Assembly (NCBI GenBank): GCA_910586735.1
Contig: CAJUJW010000017.1
Span: 1 to 42,888, forward strand
DNA: 42,888 bases
Source: an uncultured Oscillibacter sp.
Lineage (GTDB): Bacteria > Bacillota > Clostridia > Oscillospirales > Oscillospiraceae
Direction: 5' to 3'
Made by a program: the position numbers and the translations under genes. Positions 36,531 to 42,888 of the stretch are shown one piece after another (the stretch's first letter is position 1; the number at the start of each line of letters is the position of its first letter). The notes beneath the pieces were generated by a model that searched no databases, was not told the DNA's origin, and was given only the letters and a program-made list of their open reading frames with translations.

Positions 36531-38951
36531 TCACTGGGGGATTTCCTCCATGGTATAGCCTTCCACGATATCGCCTTCCTTGATATCGTTGAACTTTTCG
36601 ATGGTCAGTCCGCACTCATAGCCGCTGGCCACTTCCTTGGCCGCGTCCTTGAAGCGCTGGAGAGAGCCCAGGACGCCCTCGTGGATGACGATGCCGTCCC
36701 GCACCAGGCGCACGGAGCAGTTGCGGATGATCTTGCCGTCCTGGACATAGCAGCCCGCCACGGTGCCGACGCCGGAGACCTTGTAGGTCTGGCGGACCTC
36801 CGCGTGGCCAAGCAAAGCCTCCCGGTACTTGGGGGCCAGCATGCCCTTCATGGCGGCGGTGATTTCGTCGATACAGTCGTAGATGACCCGGTACATCCGC
36901 ATATCCACGTTCTGCCGCGCCGCGCCGTCCCGGGCCGCCGCGTCCGGCCGGACGTTGAAGCCCACGATGATGGCGTTGGAGGAGGAGGCCAGCATGACAT
37001 CGGACTCGTTCACCGCGCCCACGCCGCCGTGGATGACCCGGACGTTGACCTCGTCGTTGGAGAGCTTTTCCAGGGACGCCTTGACGGCCTCCACGCTGCC
37101 CTGCACGTCGGCCTTGACGATGAGGGCCAGCTCCTTCCGCTCGCCCGCCTGAATCTGGTCGAAGAGGTTTTCGAGGGAGACCTTCTGCACCGGGGCGGCG
37201 GACTTGGCCCGCTCCTCGGCCTTCCTCTGCTCCACCAGCTCTCTCGCCATGCGCTCGTCGCTGACGGCGAAGAAGGGAGACCCGGCGGTGGGGGCCTCGC
37301 TGAGGCCCGCGATCTCCACGGGGACGGAGGGGCCCGCCTCGGTGAGCCTGCCGCCCTTGTAGTCCAGCATGGTGCGGACCCGGCCCACGGCGGTGCCCGC
37401 GATGATGATGTCCCCCTGCTTCAAGGTGCCGTTCTGGATCAGCAGCGTGGCCACGGGGCCCCGGCCCTTGTCCAGGCGGGCCTCGATGACGGTGCCGGAG
37501 GCGGCCCGGTTGGGGTTGGCCTTCAGCTCCTGAATCTCCGCCAGGAGCACCAGATTTTCCAGCAGGTTCTCAATGCCGGTGTTTTTCTTGGCGGAGACCT
37601 TGCAGCAGATGGTCTCCCCGCCCCAGTCCTCGGGGACCAGGCCGTGCTCGGTCAGCTGCTGCATGACCCGGTCGGGGTTGGCGTTTTCCTTGTCGATTTT
37701 GTTGATGGCCACCAGGATGGGGATGTTGGCCGCTTTGGCGTGGGAGATGGACTCGATGGTCTGGGGCATGATGCCGTCGTCCGCCGCCACCATCAAGATG
37801 GCGATGTCCGTCACCATGGCGCCGCGGGCCCGCATGGAGGTAAACGCCTCGTGGCCCGGCGTGTCCAGGAAGGTGACGGGCTTCCCGTTCACCTGGACCT
37901 GATAGGCGCCGATGTGCTGGGTGATGCCGCCCGCCTCGCCGGAGGCCACGGAGGTGTTCCGAATGGTGTCCAGCAGGGAGGTCTTGCCGTGGTCCACGTG
38001 GCCCATGACCACCACCACGGGGGCCCGGGGAATCAGGTCCTCGGCCTTGTCCTCGGACACGTCGATGAGCTTTTCCTCGATGGTCACCACGACTTCCTTT
38101 TCCACCTTGCAGCCCATTTCCTCGGCGATGAAGGCGGCGGTGTCGTAGTCGATCATCTGGGGCAGGGAGGCCATGATGCCGTTTTTCATCAGGGCCTTGA
38201 CCACCTCGGCCCCGGTTTTCTTCATGCGGCTGGCCAGCTCGCCCACGGAAATCTCGTCGGGAATCTGGACCTTGACGGGGGCCTTCTTGGCGATCTCCAG
38301 CTGGAGACGGCGCATCTTCTCCGCCTCGTCCTGGCGGCGCTTGTTGGAGAAAGCAGGGCCGCCCCGGCGCTGCTGGTTGCCCCGGACCTTCTCCCGGCCG
38401 GAGCGCTGCTGGCGCTGCATCCGCTCGCCCTGCTGGCCCCCCAGGGTCTCCAGGCGCTCGTCGTACTTGGCCAGGTTCACGTCGCCGCCCTTCCGGGTGT
38501 CCACGATTTTCTTCTGGGGCACCCGGCTGGCGGGCCGCTGCACGGGCTGGGTGCTCTGCTGGCCCTGGTGAGGGGCGGGGGCGGGCTTGCCCTGGCCGCC
38601 CTGGGGCTTCTGGCCCTGCGCGGCCTGCTGACCCGAAGCGGGCTGCTGACCCGAAGCGGGCTGTCCGGCGGGTTTCTTGCCCTGCTGGGCGGGTTTCGCC
38701 TGGGCGGGCTTTTTCTCCTCCGCCGGGGCGGGGGCCGCCTCCTGATAGGTCTCCTGGAAGATGACCTGGATGTTGGAGATGGGGTGATCCTGGGTCAGGC
38801 GGTCAAAGATGATGGAGAGCTCCCGGTCCGACAGCACCTGCATGTGGTTTTTCGGGGGCGCGCCGTACTTGGTCAGGATCTCCGTAATGGTCTTGGTGGG
38901 GAGGCCGAAGTCCTTCGCCACCTCGTGGACTCTGTATTTTTCAATAGCCAA
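36531..38951 (-). CDS. infB: Translation initiation factor IF-2
   Basis: An 806-aa GTPase that brings initiator tRNA to the 30S subunit. The N-terminal IF2_N module KYRVHEVAKDFGLPTKTI is followed by a Gln/Gly/Pro/Ala-rich linker (about 80-160, with the repeat QQPASGQQPASGQQ) and a basic segment. A second IF2_N copy (VGELASRMKKTGAEVVKALM) comes next, then the G domain (GHVDHGKTS, DTPGHEAF, NKID), domain II, IF-2 domain 3 and the C-terminal tRNA-binding domain. I choose the TTG at 38951 because the full Shine-Dalgarno GAGGTG lies six bases before it. In-frame extension further upstream has no support. Confidence 0.94.
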   Translation of the reverse strand: MAIEKYRVHEVAKDFGLPTKTITEILTKYGAPPKNHMQVLSDRELSIIFDRLTQDHPISNIQVIFQETYQEAAPAPAEEKKPAQAKPAQQGKKPAGQPASGQQPASGQQAAQGQKPQGGQGKPAPAPHQGQQSTQPVQRPASRVPQKKIVDTRKGGDVNLAKYDERLETLGGQQGERMQRQQRSGREKVRGNQQRRGGPAFSNKRRQDEAEKMRRLQLEIAKKAPVKVQIPDEISVGELASRMKKTGAEVVKALMKNGIMASLPQMIDYDTAAFIAEEMGCKVEKEVVVTIEEKLIDVSEDKAEDLIPRAPVVVVMGHVDHGKTSLLDTIRNTSVASGEAGGITQHIGAYQVQVNGKPVTFLDTPGHEAFTSMRARGAMVTDIAILMVAADDGIMPQTIESISHAKAANIPILVAINKIDKENANPDRVMQQLTEHGLVPEDWGGETICCKVSAKKNTGIENLLENLVLLAEIQELKANPNRAASGTVIEARLDKGRGPVATLLIQNGTLKQGDIIIAGTAVGRVRTMLDYKGGRLTEAGPSVPVEIAGLSEAPTAGSPFFAVSDERMARELVEQRKAEERAKSAAPVQKVSLENLFDQIQAGERKELALIVKADVQGSVEAVKASLEKLSNDEVNVRVIHGGVGAVNESDVMLASSSNAIIVGFNVRPDAAARDGAARQNVDMRMYRVIYDCIDEITAAMKGMLAPKYREALLGHAEVRQTYKVSGVGTVAGCYVQDGKIIRNCSVRLVRDGIVIHEGVLGSLQRFKDAAKEVASGYECGLTIEKFNDIKEGDIVEGYTMEEIPQ

Positions 38952-38990
38952 ATAAAACACCTCGTTCTGTTCCCCTCCGTAAGCCCGTTT

Positions 38991-39020
38991 GAAAACCGGC
39001 GGAAGCCGCCGCCGGCTTTC
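38991..39020 (-). promoter_or_regulatory. Hairpin in the ylxQ-infB gap
   Basis: A 12-base stem with one mismatch (39009-39020 with 38991-39002) lies in the 142-base gap between ylxQ and infB, 40 bases before the TTG start. No T run follows. A possible mRNA processing or regulatory structure. Confidence 0.4.
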
Positions 39021-39093
39021 AGACGGACTCGGGAGCGGAGAAATATCATATATAGGAGTGGGCGTCCGAGGCCCTGTATTCCGGGGCGGCACC

Positions 39094-39768
39094 TCAGCGC
39101 CCCCCGCCCTTGTCCCGGCCGAAGGGGGGCTTGGGTCCGGTTCCCCGCCGGGGCGGACGGCCCTTGGCGGGGCCCCGATGGCCGGGGCGTTCCGGTTTCC
39201 CTGTCCGGGAACGGTTCTCTCCCGGTCTGCCGCCGTATGGGCGGCCCGGTCCGGCGGACTTCCGTTCCCCGTCCCTGGGACGGGACTTTCCGGCCCCGCC
39301 CCGTCCGTCCCTGGGGGGACGCCCTTTTCCGGGGGGACGGCGGTCCCTTCCCTGGGGCGGGTCCTTTTTCGGCGGGTCCCGGTGGGGGGCGGCGGCCCGC
39401 TCCTTGGCCCGGCGGCGCTTCAGGTCCATCCGGGCGGCGGCCTCGCCGTAGCGTTCCGGGTCCAGCAGGGCCAGCCGTTCCGCCACGGCGGCGGCGAGCC
39501 CCAAGTCCGTCAGCGCCGCCAGGGCCACGTTGGCCCGGCCCAGGGCCCCGCCCAGCTCCGCCTTGGAGTGGGGGAGGACCAGAAAGAGGCAGTGCCCCTC
39601 CTGGGCCAGGTGTTCCGCCCGGCGCAGGGCGTTCCCCGACGCGTCGGAGGCCGCCAGAATCAGCCGGGCCTGATTGGCCTTGGCGGCCAGGGCCGCGGGT
39701 TCCTCCCCCGCGGCCAGTCTCCCGCCCCGGAGGGCCAGCCCCAGGAGGGAGAGCACTCTGTCGTTCAT
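39094..39768 (-). CDS. ylxQ: YlxQ-like L7Ae-family RNA-binding protein with long Arg/Gly/Pro tail
   Basis: A 224-aa protein. Residues 1 to about 100 are an L7Ae/YlxQ domain (LLGLALRGGRLAAGEE, then LILAASDASGNALRR), a K-turn RNA binder always found between nusA and infB. Residues about 115-224 form a tail made almost only of Arg, Gly, Pro, Lys and Asp with RPPGKGRPPRDG-type repeats. It must be disordered and strongly positive, and is absent from the usual YlxQ of about 100 residues. The sequence stays in frame and is followed by a normal stop. It overlaps ylxR by four bases (ATGA). Confidence 0.9.
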   Translation of the reverse strand: MNDRVLSLLGLALRGGRLAAGEEPAALAAKANQARLILAASDASGNALRRAEHLAQEGHCLFLVLPHSKAELGGALGRANVALAALTDLGLAAAVAERLALLDPERYGEAAARMDLKRRRAKERAAAPHRDPPKKDPPQGRDRRPPGKGRPPRDGRGGAGKSRPRDGERKSAGPGRPYGGRPGENRSRTGKPERPGHRGPAKGRPPRRGTGPKPPFGRDKGGGR

Positions 39769-40037
39769 ACCGCGCCTCCCAGTTCCGCCTCCATGGCGTC
39801 GTAGACCTCCGGGGGGATGGCGGTCTCAAAGGCCCGCTCCAGGGCCCGGGACTTCCGGGCCTTTTTCAGGCAGGCCGGGTCCGGGCACACATAGGCCCCC
39901 CGGCCGGGCTTTTTCCCGGTAAAGTCCAGGCTGACGGCCCCCTCCGGGGAGCGGACCACCCGCAAAAGCGCCTTCTTATCCTTCATCTCCCGGCAGCCGA
40001 CGCACTGGCGCTGGGGAATCTTCTTTACCTTGGGCAC
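39765..40037 (-). CDS. ylxR: YlxR (DUF448) RNA-binding protein
   Basis: A 90-aa protein. RQCVGCREMKDKKALLRVVR and KPGRGAYVCPDPACLKKA are the DUF448 signatures. The family binds RNA/RNase P in some bacteria and is always linked to nusA. I chose GTG 40037 as start because AAGGAAGGGGGG lies just before it. The longer in-frame reading to an upstream ATG would be encoded by the MITE-like repeat and is rejected. Confidence 0.9.
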   Translation of the reverse strand: MPKVKKIPQRQCVGCREMKDKKALLRVVRSPEGAVSLDFTGKKPGRGAYVCPDPACLKKARKSRALERAFETAIPPEVYDAMEAELGGAV

Positions 40038-40056
40038 GTGGGTCCCCCCTTCCTTA

Positions 40057-40212
40057 GTTAATGGATAATGGATAATGGACAATGAGGAGCTTGCGGGGGG
40101 CCGCCCCTCCGTCACGGGACATTTGTGAATTGGGATTTCGCGGGGCCCCCGAGATGGAGGACCAGCTTCCGCAGCCGCCCCATTGTCAATTGTCCATTAT
40201 CAATTGTCAATT
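40057..40212. mobile_element. MITE-like element between nusA and ylxR
   Basis: A 156-base insert bounded by inverted AT-rich ends. The left end (40057-40084) contains GATAATGGACAATG. The right end (40181-40212) reads, inverted, GATAATGGACAATTGACAATG. The ends are made of ATGGATA/ATTGACA short repeats. The 96-base centre is GC-rich and has no ORF. It interrupts an otherwise tightly packed operon. Its right end lies inside the last codons of nusA and supplies the TGA stop. No transposase or clear target duplication was found. Confidence 0.6.
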
Positions 40213-41423
40213 CCTTCCTCGGTCCCGGCTTCTTCCGGGGTTTCGGCCTCCGGGACCTCCTCGGCCTCCGGGGCCTCCTCGTCCTTCGGGGCGGCGGGGA
40301 CGAAGAGGTCCACCTCGTCCTCCGCGGGCTGGTAGTGCTGGGGCTTGATGTCGATTTTGTAGCCCGTCAGGCGGGCCGCCAGGCGGGCGTTCTGACCCTC
40401 CTTGCCGATGGCCAGGGACAGCTGGTCGTCGGGCACCACGCAGCGGCAGGCTTTTCCCTCGGCGGCCATGAGGACCTCCACCACGTCGGCGGGGGCCAGG
40501 GCGGCGGCGATGAACTCGGCGGGGTCCTCGCTCCACTTGATGATGTCGATCTTCTCCCCCCGGAGTTCCTCCACAATGGCGGCCACCCGCTGGCCCCTGG
40601 GGCCCACGCAGGCGCCGATGGGGTCCACGTTCTCCTCCTTGGACCAGACGGCCATCTTGGTGCGGCTGCCCGCCTCCCGGGCGATGGAGCGGACCTCCAC
40701 GGACCCGTCGAAGATCTCGGGCACCTCCAGCTCGAAGAGGCGCTTCACCAGGCCCGGATGGGTCCGGGAGATGAGCACCTGGGGCCCCCGGGTGGAGTGG
40801 CGCACATCCACCACGTAGACCTTGATGTGCATGCCCTCCTCCAAAGGCTCGTCGGGCACCTGCTCCCCGGCCAGCAGCAGCGCCTCGGTGGACTCCGCCC
40901 CGGTGCCGATGCGCAGGGAGGCCGCGCCGTTCCGGGGGTCGATGCGGGTAACCACGCCGGTGAGGATCTCGTGCTGCTTGGAGTTGAACTCGTCGTAGAC
41001 CTTGCCCCGCTCGGCCTCCCGGAGGCCCTGGATGATGACCTGCTTGCCGTTTCCGGCGGCGATGCGGCCGAACTCCATTTTGTCCACCGGGATGCTCACC
41101 ACGTCCCCGATCTCATACCGGGCGGAGAGGGCCCTGGCCTCCTCCAGGGGCATCTCGTTGAAGGGGTCCACGTAATCCTCCTCGTCCACCACGGTCTTGC
41201 GGATGAACATGCGCAGCTCCTTGTGCTCCTCGTCGGCCTCCACCACGATGTTTTCCTCTTCCACGTCCTTGTGGTCCCGCTGGTAGGCGGTGGTGATGGC
41301 CTTGATGACTTTTTCCAGCATGGCCTCCTTGGGGATGCCCCGCTCCTGCTCCAGAAGCTCCAGGGCGGCGAAGATCTCCCCGGGGTTCATGCCGGCGGGT
41401 TCCTTCTGCTTTTTACCTCTCAT
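40200..41423 (-). CDS. nusA: Transcription termination/antitermination factor NusA
   Basis: A 407-aa NusA that binds RNA polymerase and modulates pausing, termination and antitermination. The N-terminal domain (NPGEIFAALELLEQERGI) is followed by S1 (about 130-200) and KH1/KH2 (DPIGACVGPRGQRVAAIVEEL, then LSLAIGKEGQNARLAARLTG). An acidic Glu/Pro/Ala tail (about 370-407) ends GIDN. Those last residues and the stop come from the MITE-like repeat. The start is ATG 41423, eleven bases after AAGGAG; TTG 41432 is the alternative but lies too close to that site. Confidence 0.95.
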   Translation of the reverse strand: MRGKKQKEPAGMNPGEIFAALELLEQERGIPKEAMLEKVIKAITTAYQRDHKDVEEENIVVEADEEHKELRMFIRKTVVDEEDYVDPFNEMPLEEARALSARYEIGDVVSIPVDKMEFGRIAAGNGKQVIIQGLREAERGKVYDEFNSKQHEILTGVVTRIDPRNGAASLRIGTGAESTEALLLAGEQVPDEPLEEGMHIKVYVVDVRHSTRGPQVLISRTHPGLVKRLFELEVPEIFDGSVEVRSIAREAGSRTKMAVWSKEENVDPIGACVGPRGQRVAAIVEELRGEKIDIIKWSEDPAEFIAAALAPADVVEVLMAAEGKACRCVVPDDQLSLAIGKEGQNARLAARLTGYKIDIKPQHYQPAEDEVDLFVPAAPKDEEAPEAEEVPEAETPEEAGTEEGIDN

Positions 41424-41478
41424 CTTTGCCAAGTCTCCTTATCACAGAAATACACATTATAAATAGTAAACCGATGCT

Positions 41479-41940
41479 TCAAAACTCCACCCGCAGGCGG
41501 ACCAGGGCCACGTCCTTTTTCTCGAAGGTATAGGACTGGTTCCCCGCCTCCACGGTGACGGCGCCGCTCTCCAGGTCATAGCCCGCCAGGACGCCGGGAA
41601 TCTCCTTCCGCCCGTCCTGGGCCCGGTAGAGCTTCACCAGCACGGGGCGGCCCATGAACTGCGCGAAGTCCCCGGGGCGCTTCAGGGCCCGCTCGGCCCC
41701 GGCGGAGCCCACCTCCAGGGTGTAGCTGCCCTCGATGGGGTCCGCCTCGTCCAGCAGGTCCGAGAGCTTCCGGGATATGGACTCGCAGTCCAGGATATCT
41801 ACGCCGCCCTCCTTGTCCAGCAGCACCCGGAGGTACCAGGCGCCGCCCTCTTTGACGTACTCCACGTCCCAGAGGGAGCAGCCCGCCTCAGCGATGGCGG
41901 GGGCGGCCAGTTCGGCGGTGAGTTCGGTGATTTTTTTCAT
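41479..41940 (-). CDS. rimP: Ribosome maturation factor RimP
   Basis: A 153-aa 30S assembly factor, first gene of the cluster. The N-terminal domain is KITELTAELAAPAIAEAGCSLWDVEYVKEG. The signature LEVGSAGAERALKRPGDFAQFMG is present, then the SH3-like C-terminal domain. The start is ATG 41940 with AAGGGAG nine bases ahead; a 30-codon in-frame extension has no ribosome binding site and is rejected. Three hairpins lie in its leader. Confidence 0.94.
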   Translation of the reverse strand: MKKITELTAELAAPAIAEAGCSLWDVEYVKEGGAWYLRVLLDKEGGVDILDCESISRKLSDLLDEADPIEGSYTLEVGSAGAERALKRPGDFAQFMGRPVLVKLYRAQDGRKEIPGVLAGYDLESGAVTVEAGNQSYTFEKKDVALVRLRVEF

Positions 41941-42035
41941 ACGGTACTCCCTTGAAAAATGAGGATTTTCGACGACGGGAAGGAAGGGTGTGTGCGGGAA
42001 ACCCAGGAGGGGTTTCCTGCACCCTTTCATTCATT

Positions 42036-42114
42036 GGTTTTTCAGCTTGCTGAAAAACCTCAAGCTCTTTTTGTTGGCCCTTTTGGGCCAACAAAAAGAG
42101 CGGACCGCCGGTCC
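42036..42114 (-). promoter_or_regulatory. Three consecutive hairpins in the rimP operon leader
   Basis: On the minus strand, in transcript order: GGACCGGCGGTCC (42102-42114); a 17-pair perfect stem with a four-base loop (42085-42101 with 42064-42080); and GGTTTTTCAG-CAAG-CTGAAAAACC (42036-42059). None is followed by a T run. They may be an autoregulatory leader or RNase III processing sites. Confidence 0.6.
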
Positions 42115-42152
42115 ACTCTCTACCTTAGCTTCCATCTTACTCTAACATATGC

Positions 42153-42181
42153 AATATACCACAACTCATGAGAAAGCGCAA
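42153..42181 (-). promoter_or_regulatory. Promoter of the rimP-ribF cluster
   Basis: TTGCGC (42176-42181), a 17-base spacer and TATATT (42153-42158) on the minus strand. The mRNA would have a leader of about 205 bases with three hairpins before rimP. Confidence 0.72.
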
Positions 42182-42303
42182 GCCCTTTTGTAAATTTTCG
42201 CGGGCTGGAACAAGGTGAAAATCTCCGGGGCGTATTGCGGTATTTGCCGAAATGAGGCATCATGAAACCGCTGCCCTTCTGGCAACAGGAAGGAGGCGGA
42301 CGT

Positions 42304-42399
42304 ATGTTGGAGCTTCTAGGCTTCCTCGGCTCCGTTGCGGCTGGCATTGTAAGTCATTACATATGCAGATGGCTGGACGAGAGCAAGAAGGGCAGTTGA
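42304..42399 (+). CDS. 31-aa hydrophobic membrane peptide, possible type I toxin
   Basis: A very short gene with AAGGAGG seven bases before the ATG. The peptide MLELLGFLGSVAAGIVSHYI continues CRWLDESKKGS. One membrane helix (about 2-22) is followed by Trp-Leu-Asp and a charged tail, the overall shape of Fst/Ldr-type toxins, although identity to a known toxin is not shown. A 22-pair inverted repeat (42410-42460) follows the stop, and a minus-strand promoter beyond it (42519-42548) points back at the gene. The leader contains GCGGT...ACCGC pairing (about 42225-42275). It is too small for standard gene callers. Confidence 0.6.
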   Translation: MLELLGFLGSVAAGIVSHYICRWLDESKKGS

Positions 42400-42409
42400 T
42401 CATCCCATA

Positions 42410-42460
42410 GCAAAGGGGACCCCCCGGAGAGACACGGCCTCTCCGGGGGTTCCCCTTTGC
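42410..42460. terminator. 22-bp inverted repeat, probable bidirectional terminator
   Basis: GCAAAGGGGA... pairs over 22 bases with its inverted copy (42410-42431 with 42439-42460, seven-base loop), eleven bases after the peptide stop. It lacks a long T run but is the strongest stem in the window. Confidence 0.7.
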
Positions 42461-42518
42461 TGTGTGAACGATGCCAGAACTCTTTTGGTTTCCTCAGCGG
42501 TTGGCCTTCGCCATATTC

Positions 42519-42548
42519 AACATACCATACCCCCCCGAAAAAACGCAA
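42519..42548 (-). promoter_or_regulatory. Minus-strand promoter facing the 31-aa peptide gene
   Basis: TTGCGT (42543-42548), an 18-base spacer and TATGTT (42519-42524). There is no protein gene on this strand downstream before rimP, so an antisense RNA ending at or passing the shared hairpin is possible. Confidence 0.45.
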
Positions 42549-42579
42549 GAGGTTTTTTGAAAATCCGGTAAAATTTCTC

Positions 42580-42608
42580 TTGACACGGGGCGAGTTTTCT
42601 ATTATTAT
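42580..42608 (+). promoter_or_regulatory. Promoter of the structured leader
   Basis: TTGACA (42580-42585), a 17-base spacer and TATTAT (42603-42608), giving a transcript from about 42614. Confidence 0.8.
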
Positions 42609-42612
42609 GTAT

Positions 42613-42790
42613 GGGCATGCGGCGGAGAGGACATCCTCTGCGCCCCGCGACCGCGATGAACCGGGAGATTGCTCGAAAGAGGTAACTTCCGGGGAGTATG
42701 TCCGATAATCGGGCGGCTGAGAAAGGTCTGTACGCGAGCGTAGATCGCCGCGCCATGACGGAACCGGCTTGCTTTGCGCCGGTTTTTTCA
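42613..42790 (+). ncRNA. Structured 5' leader with terminator, candidate riboswitch of unknown class
   Basis: A closing helix pairs GGC-AU-GCGGCG (42614-42624) with CGCCGCGCC (42746-42754). Inside are AGAGG/CCUCU (42627-42640), a long arm CCGGGAG...CUUCCGG with a GAAA loop (42661-42693), CCGA/UCGG (42707-42717) and UACG/CGUA (42731-42742). An intrinsic terminator (ACCGGC/GCCGGT, then TTTTTT, 42762-42788) follows. Another 90 bases lead to AGGAGG at the window edge. Promoter, compact fold, terminator and downstream ribosome site are the riboswitch/attenuator layout. I could not match it to a known class. Confidence 0.65.
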
Positions 42791-42876
42791 TGAGCGGGAA
42801 TGATACGCACGGATAAGCGGACAGAAAAATTTCTCTCGCCGTACGGAATCGACGCGAATTAAAAACCGTACGAATT

Positions 42877-42882
42877 AGGAGG
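42877..42882 (+). promoter_or_regulatory. Ribosome binding site of a gene beginning beyond the right edge
   Basis: AGGAGG six bases before the end of the window. The start codon would be the next base or bases outside, so the gene controlled by the leader at 42613-42790 is not visible. An inverted repeat CGTACGG / CCGTACG (42840-42872) precedes it. Confidence 0.6.
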
Positions 42883-42888
42883 AACCCG

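Noticed and set aside
36525..40061. A plus-strand open frame of about 1178 codons opposite infB and ylxQ
   Set aside because: It mirrors infB, ylxQ and ylxR, has a His/Gly/Arg/Pro-biased composition and no family motif or ribosome binding site. It is a shadow produced by high GC and lack of stops.
40038..40115. N-terminal extension of YlxR
   Set aside because: The extra residues would be encoded by the AT-rich repeat end, and a strong ribosome binding site precedes the internal GTG.
42613..42790. yybP-ykoY manganese riboswitch
   Set aside because: Only GGGGAGUA matches. The second conserved loop and the P1 pairing AAAGG/CCUUU are missing.

Overview
The window is about 65% GC and codes densely on both strands, mostly on the minus strand. 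It looks like the chromosome of a spore-forming, strictly anaerobic Firmicute of the Oscillospiraceae (Flavonifractor / Intestinimonas / Lawsonibacter-like). This rests on a group-B-type [FeFe] hydrogenase, the sporulation genes spoIIR and spoVAF, a Firmicute-style rimP-nusA-ylxR-ylxQ-infB-rbfA-nrnA-truB-ribF cluster, the short archaeal-type prolyl-tRNA synthetase and an HPr with both His15 and Ser46. The genus is inferred from gene content only. No rRNA, CRISPR array, transposase or prophage structural gene was seen.

Layout. 1-3.8 kb (minus): the start of a response regulator, a 48-aa small gene, and a DUF4340 / response regulator / histidine kinase operon. 3.8-7.6 kb (plus): monomeric [FeFe] hydrogenase, then an ECF sigma factor overlapping its zinc-finger membrane anti-sigma gene. 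7.6-12.8 kb (minus): carA followed by a 1343-residue fusion of CarB with diaminopimelate epimerase (DapF). 12.9-19.8 kb (minus): spoVAF, an LspA-like gene, a Tet(M)/EF-G-like GTPase fused to a Rae1/YacP-type NYN nuclease, a DUF1624 membrane protein and proS. 19.8-21.1 kb (minus): a LexA-like S24 repressor with operator and SOS-like box, and a tRNA-Thr/tRNA-Tyr operon. 21.2-23.1 kb (plus): a three-gene cassette (zinc finger, helical protein, sigma region 4) and a YitT protein. 23.2-25.2 kb (minus): DUF6809, an autoregulated ribbon-helix-helix protein, TrmO and a Gly-rich lipoprotein. 25.7-29.4 kb (plus): HPr, UvrC and a DUF1576 membrane protein. 29.4-32.0 kb (minus): a metal-resistance operon (CadC-like sensor, free HMA domain, P1B ATPase). 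32.2 kb: a PaaI thioesterase. 32.6-41.9 kb (minus): spoIIR and the translation cluster. 42.2-42.9 kb (plus): a 31-aa hydrophobic peptide unit and a structured, terminator-bearing leader for a gene that begins just beyond the window.

The most notable points are two protein fusions. One is CarB-DapF, whose epimerase half has Ala where the first catalytic Cys is expected. The other joins a ribosome-binding GTPase to an A-site mRNA nuclease domain, and the two halves make mechanistic sense together. Others are a family of GC-rich hairpin repeats in intergenic regions, a MITE-like insert that supplies the nusA stop codon, a CadC-type operon with clear operator and internal attenuator, a possible type I toxin unit with convergent antisense promoter, and an unclassified candidate riboswitch at the right edge.
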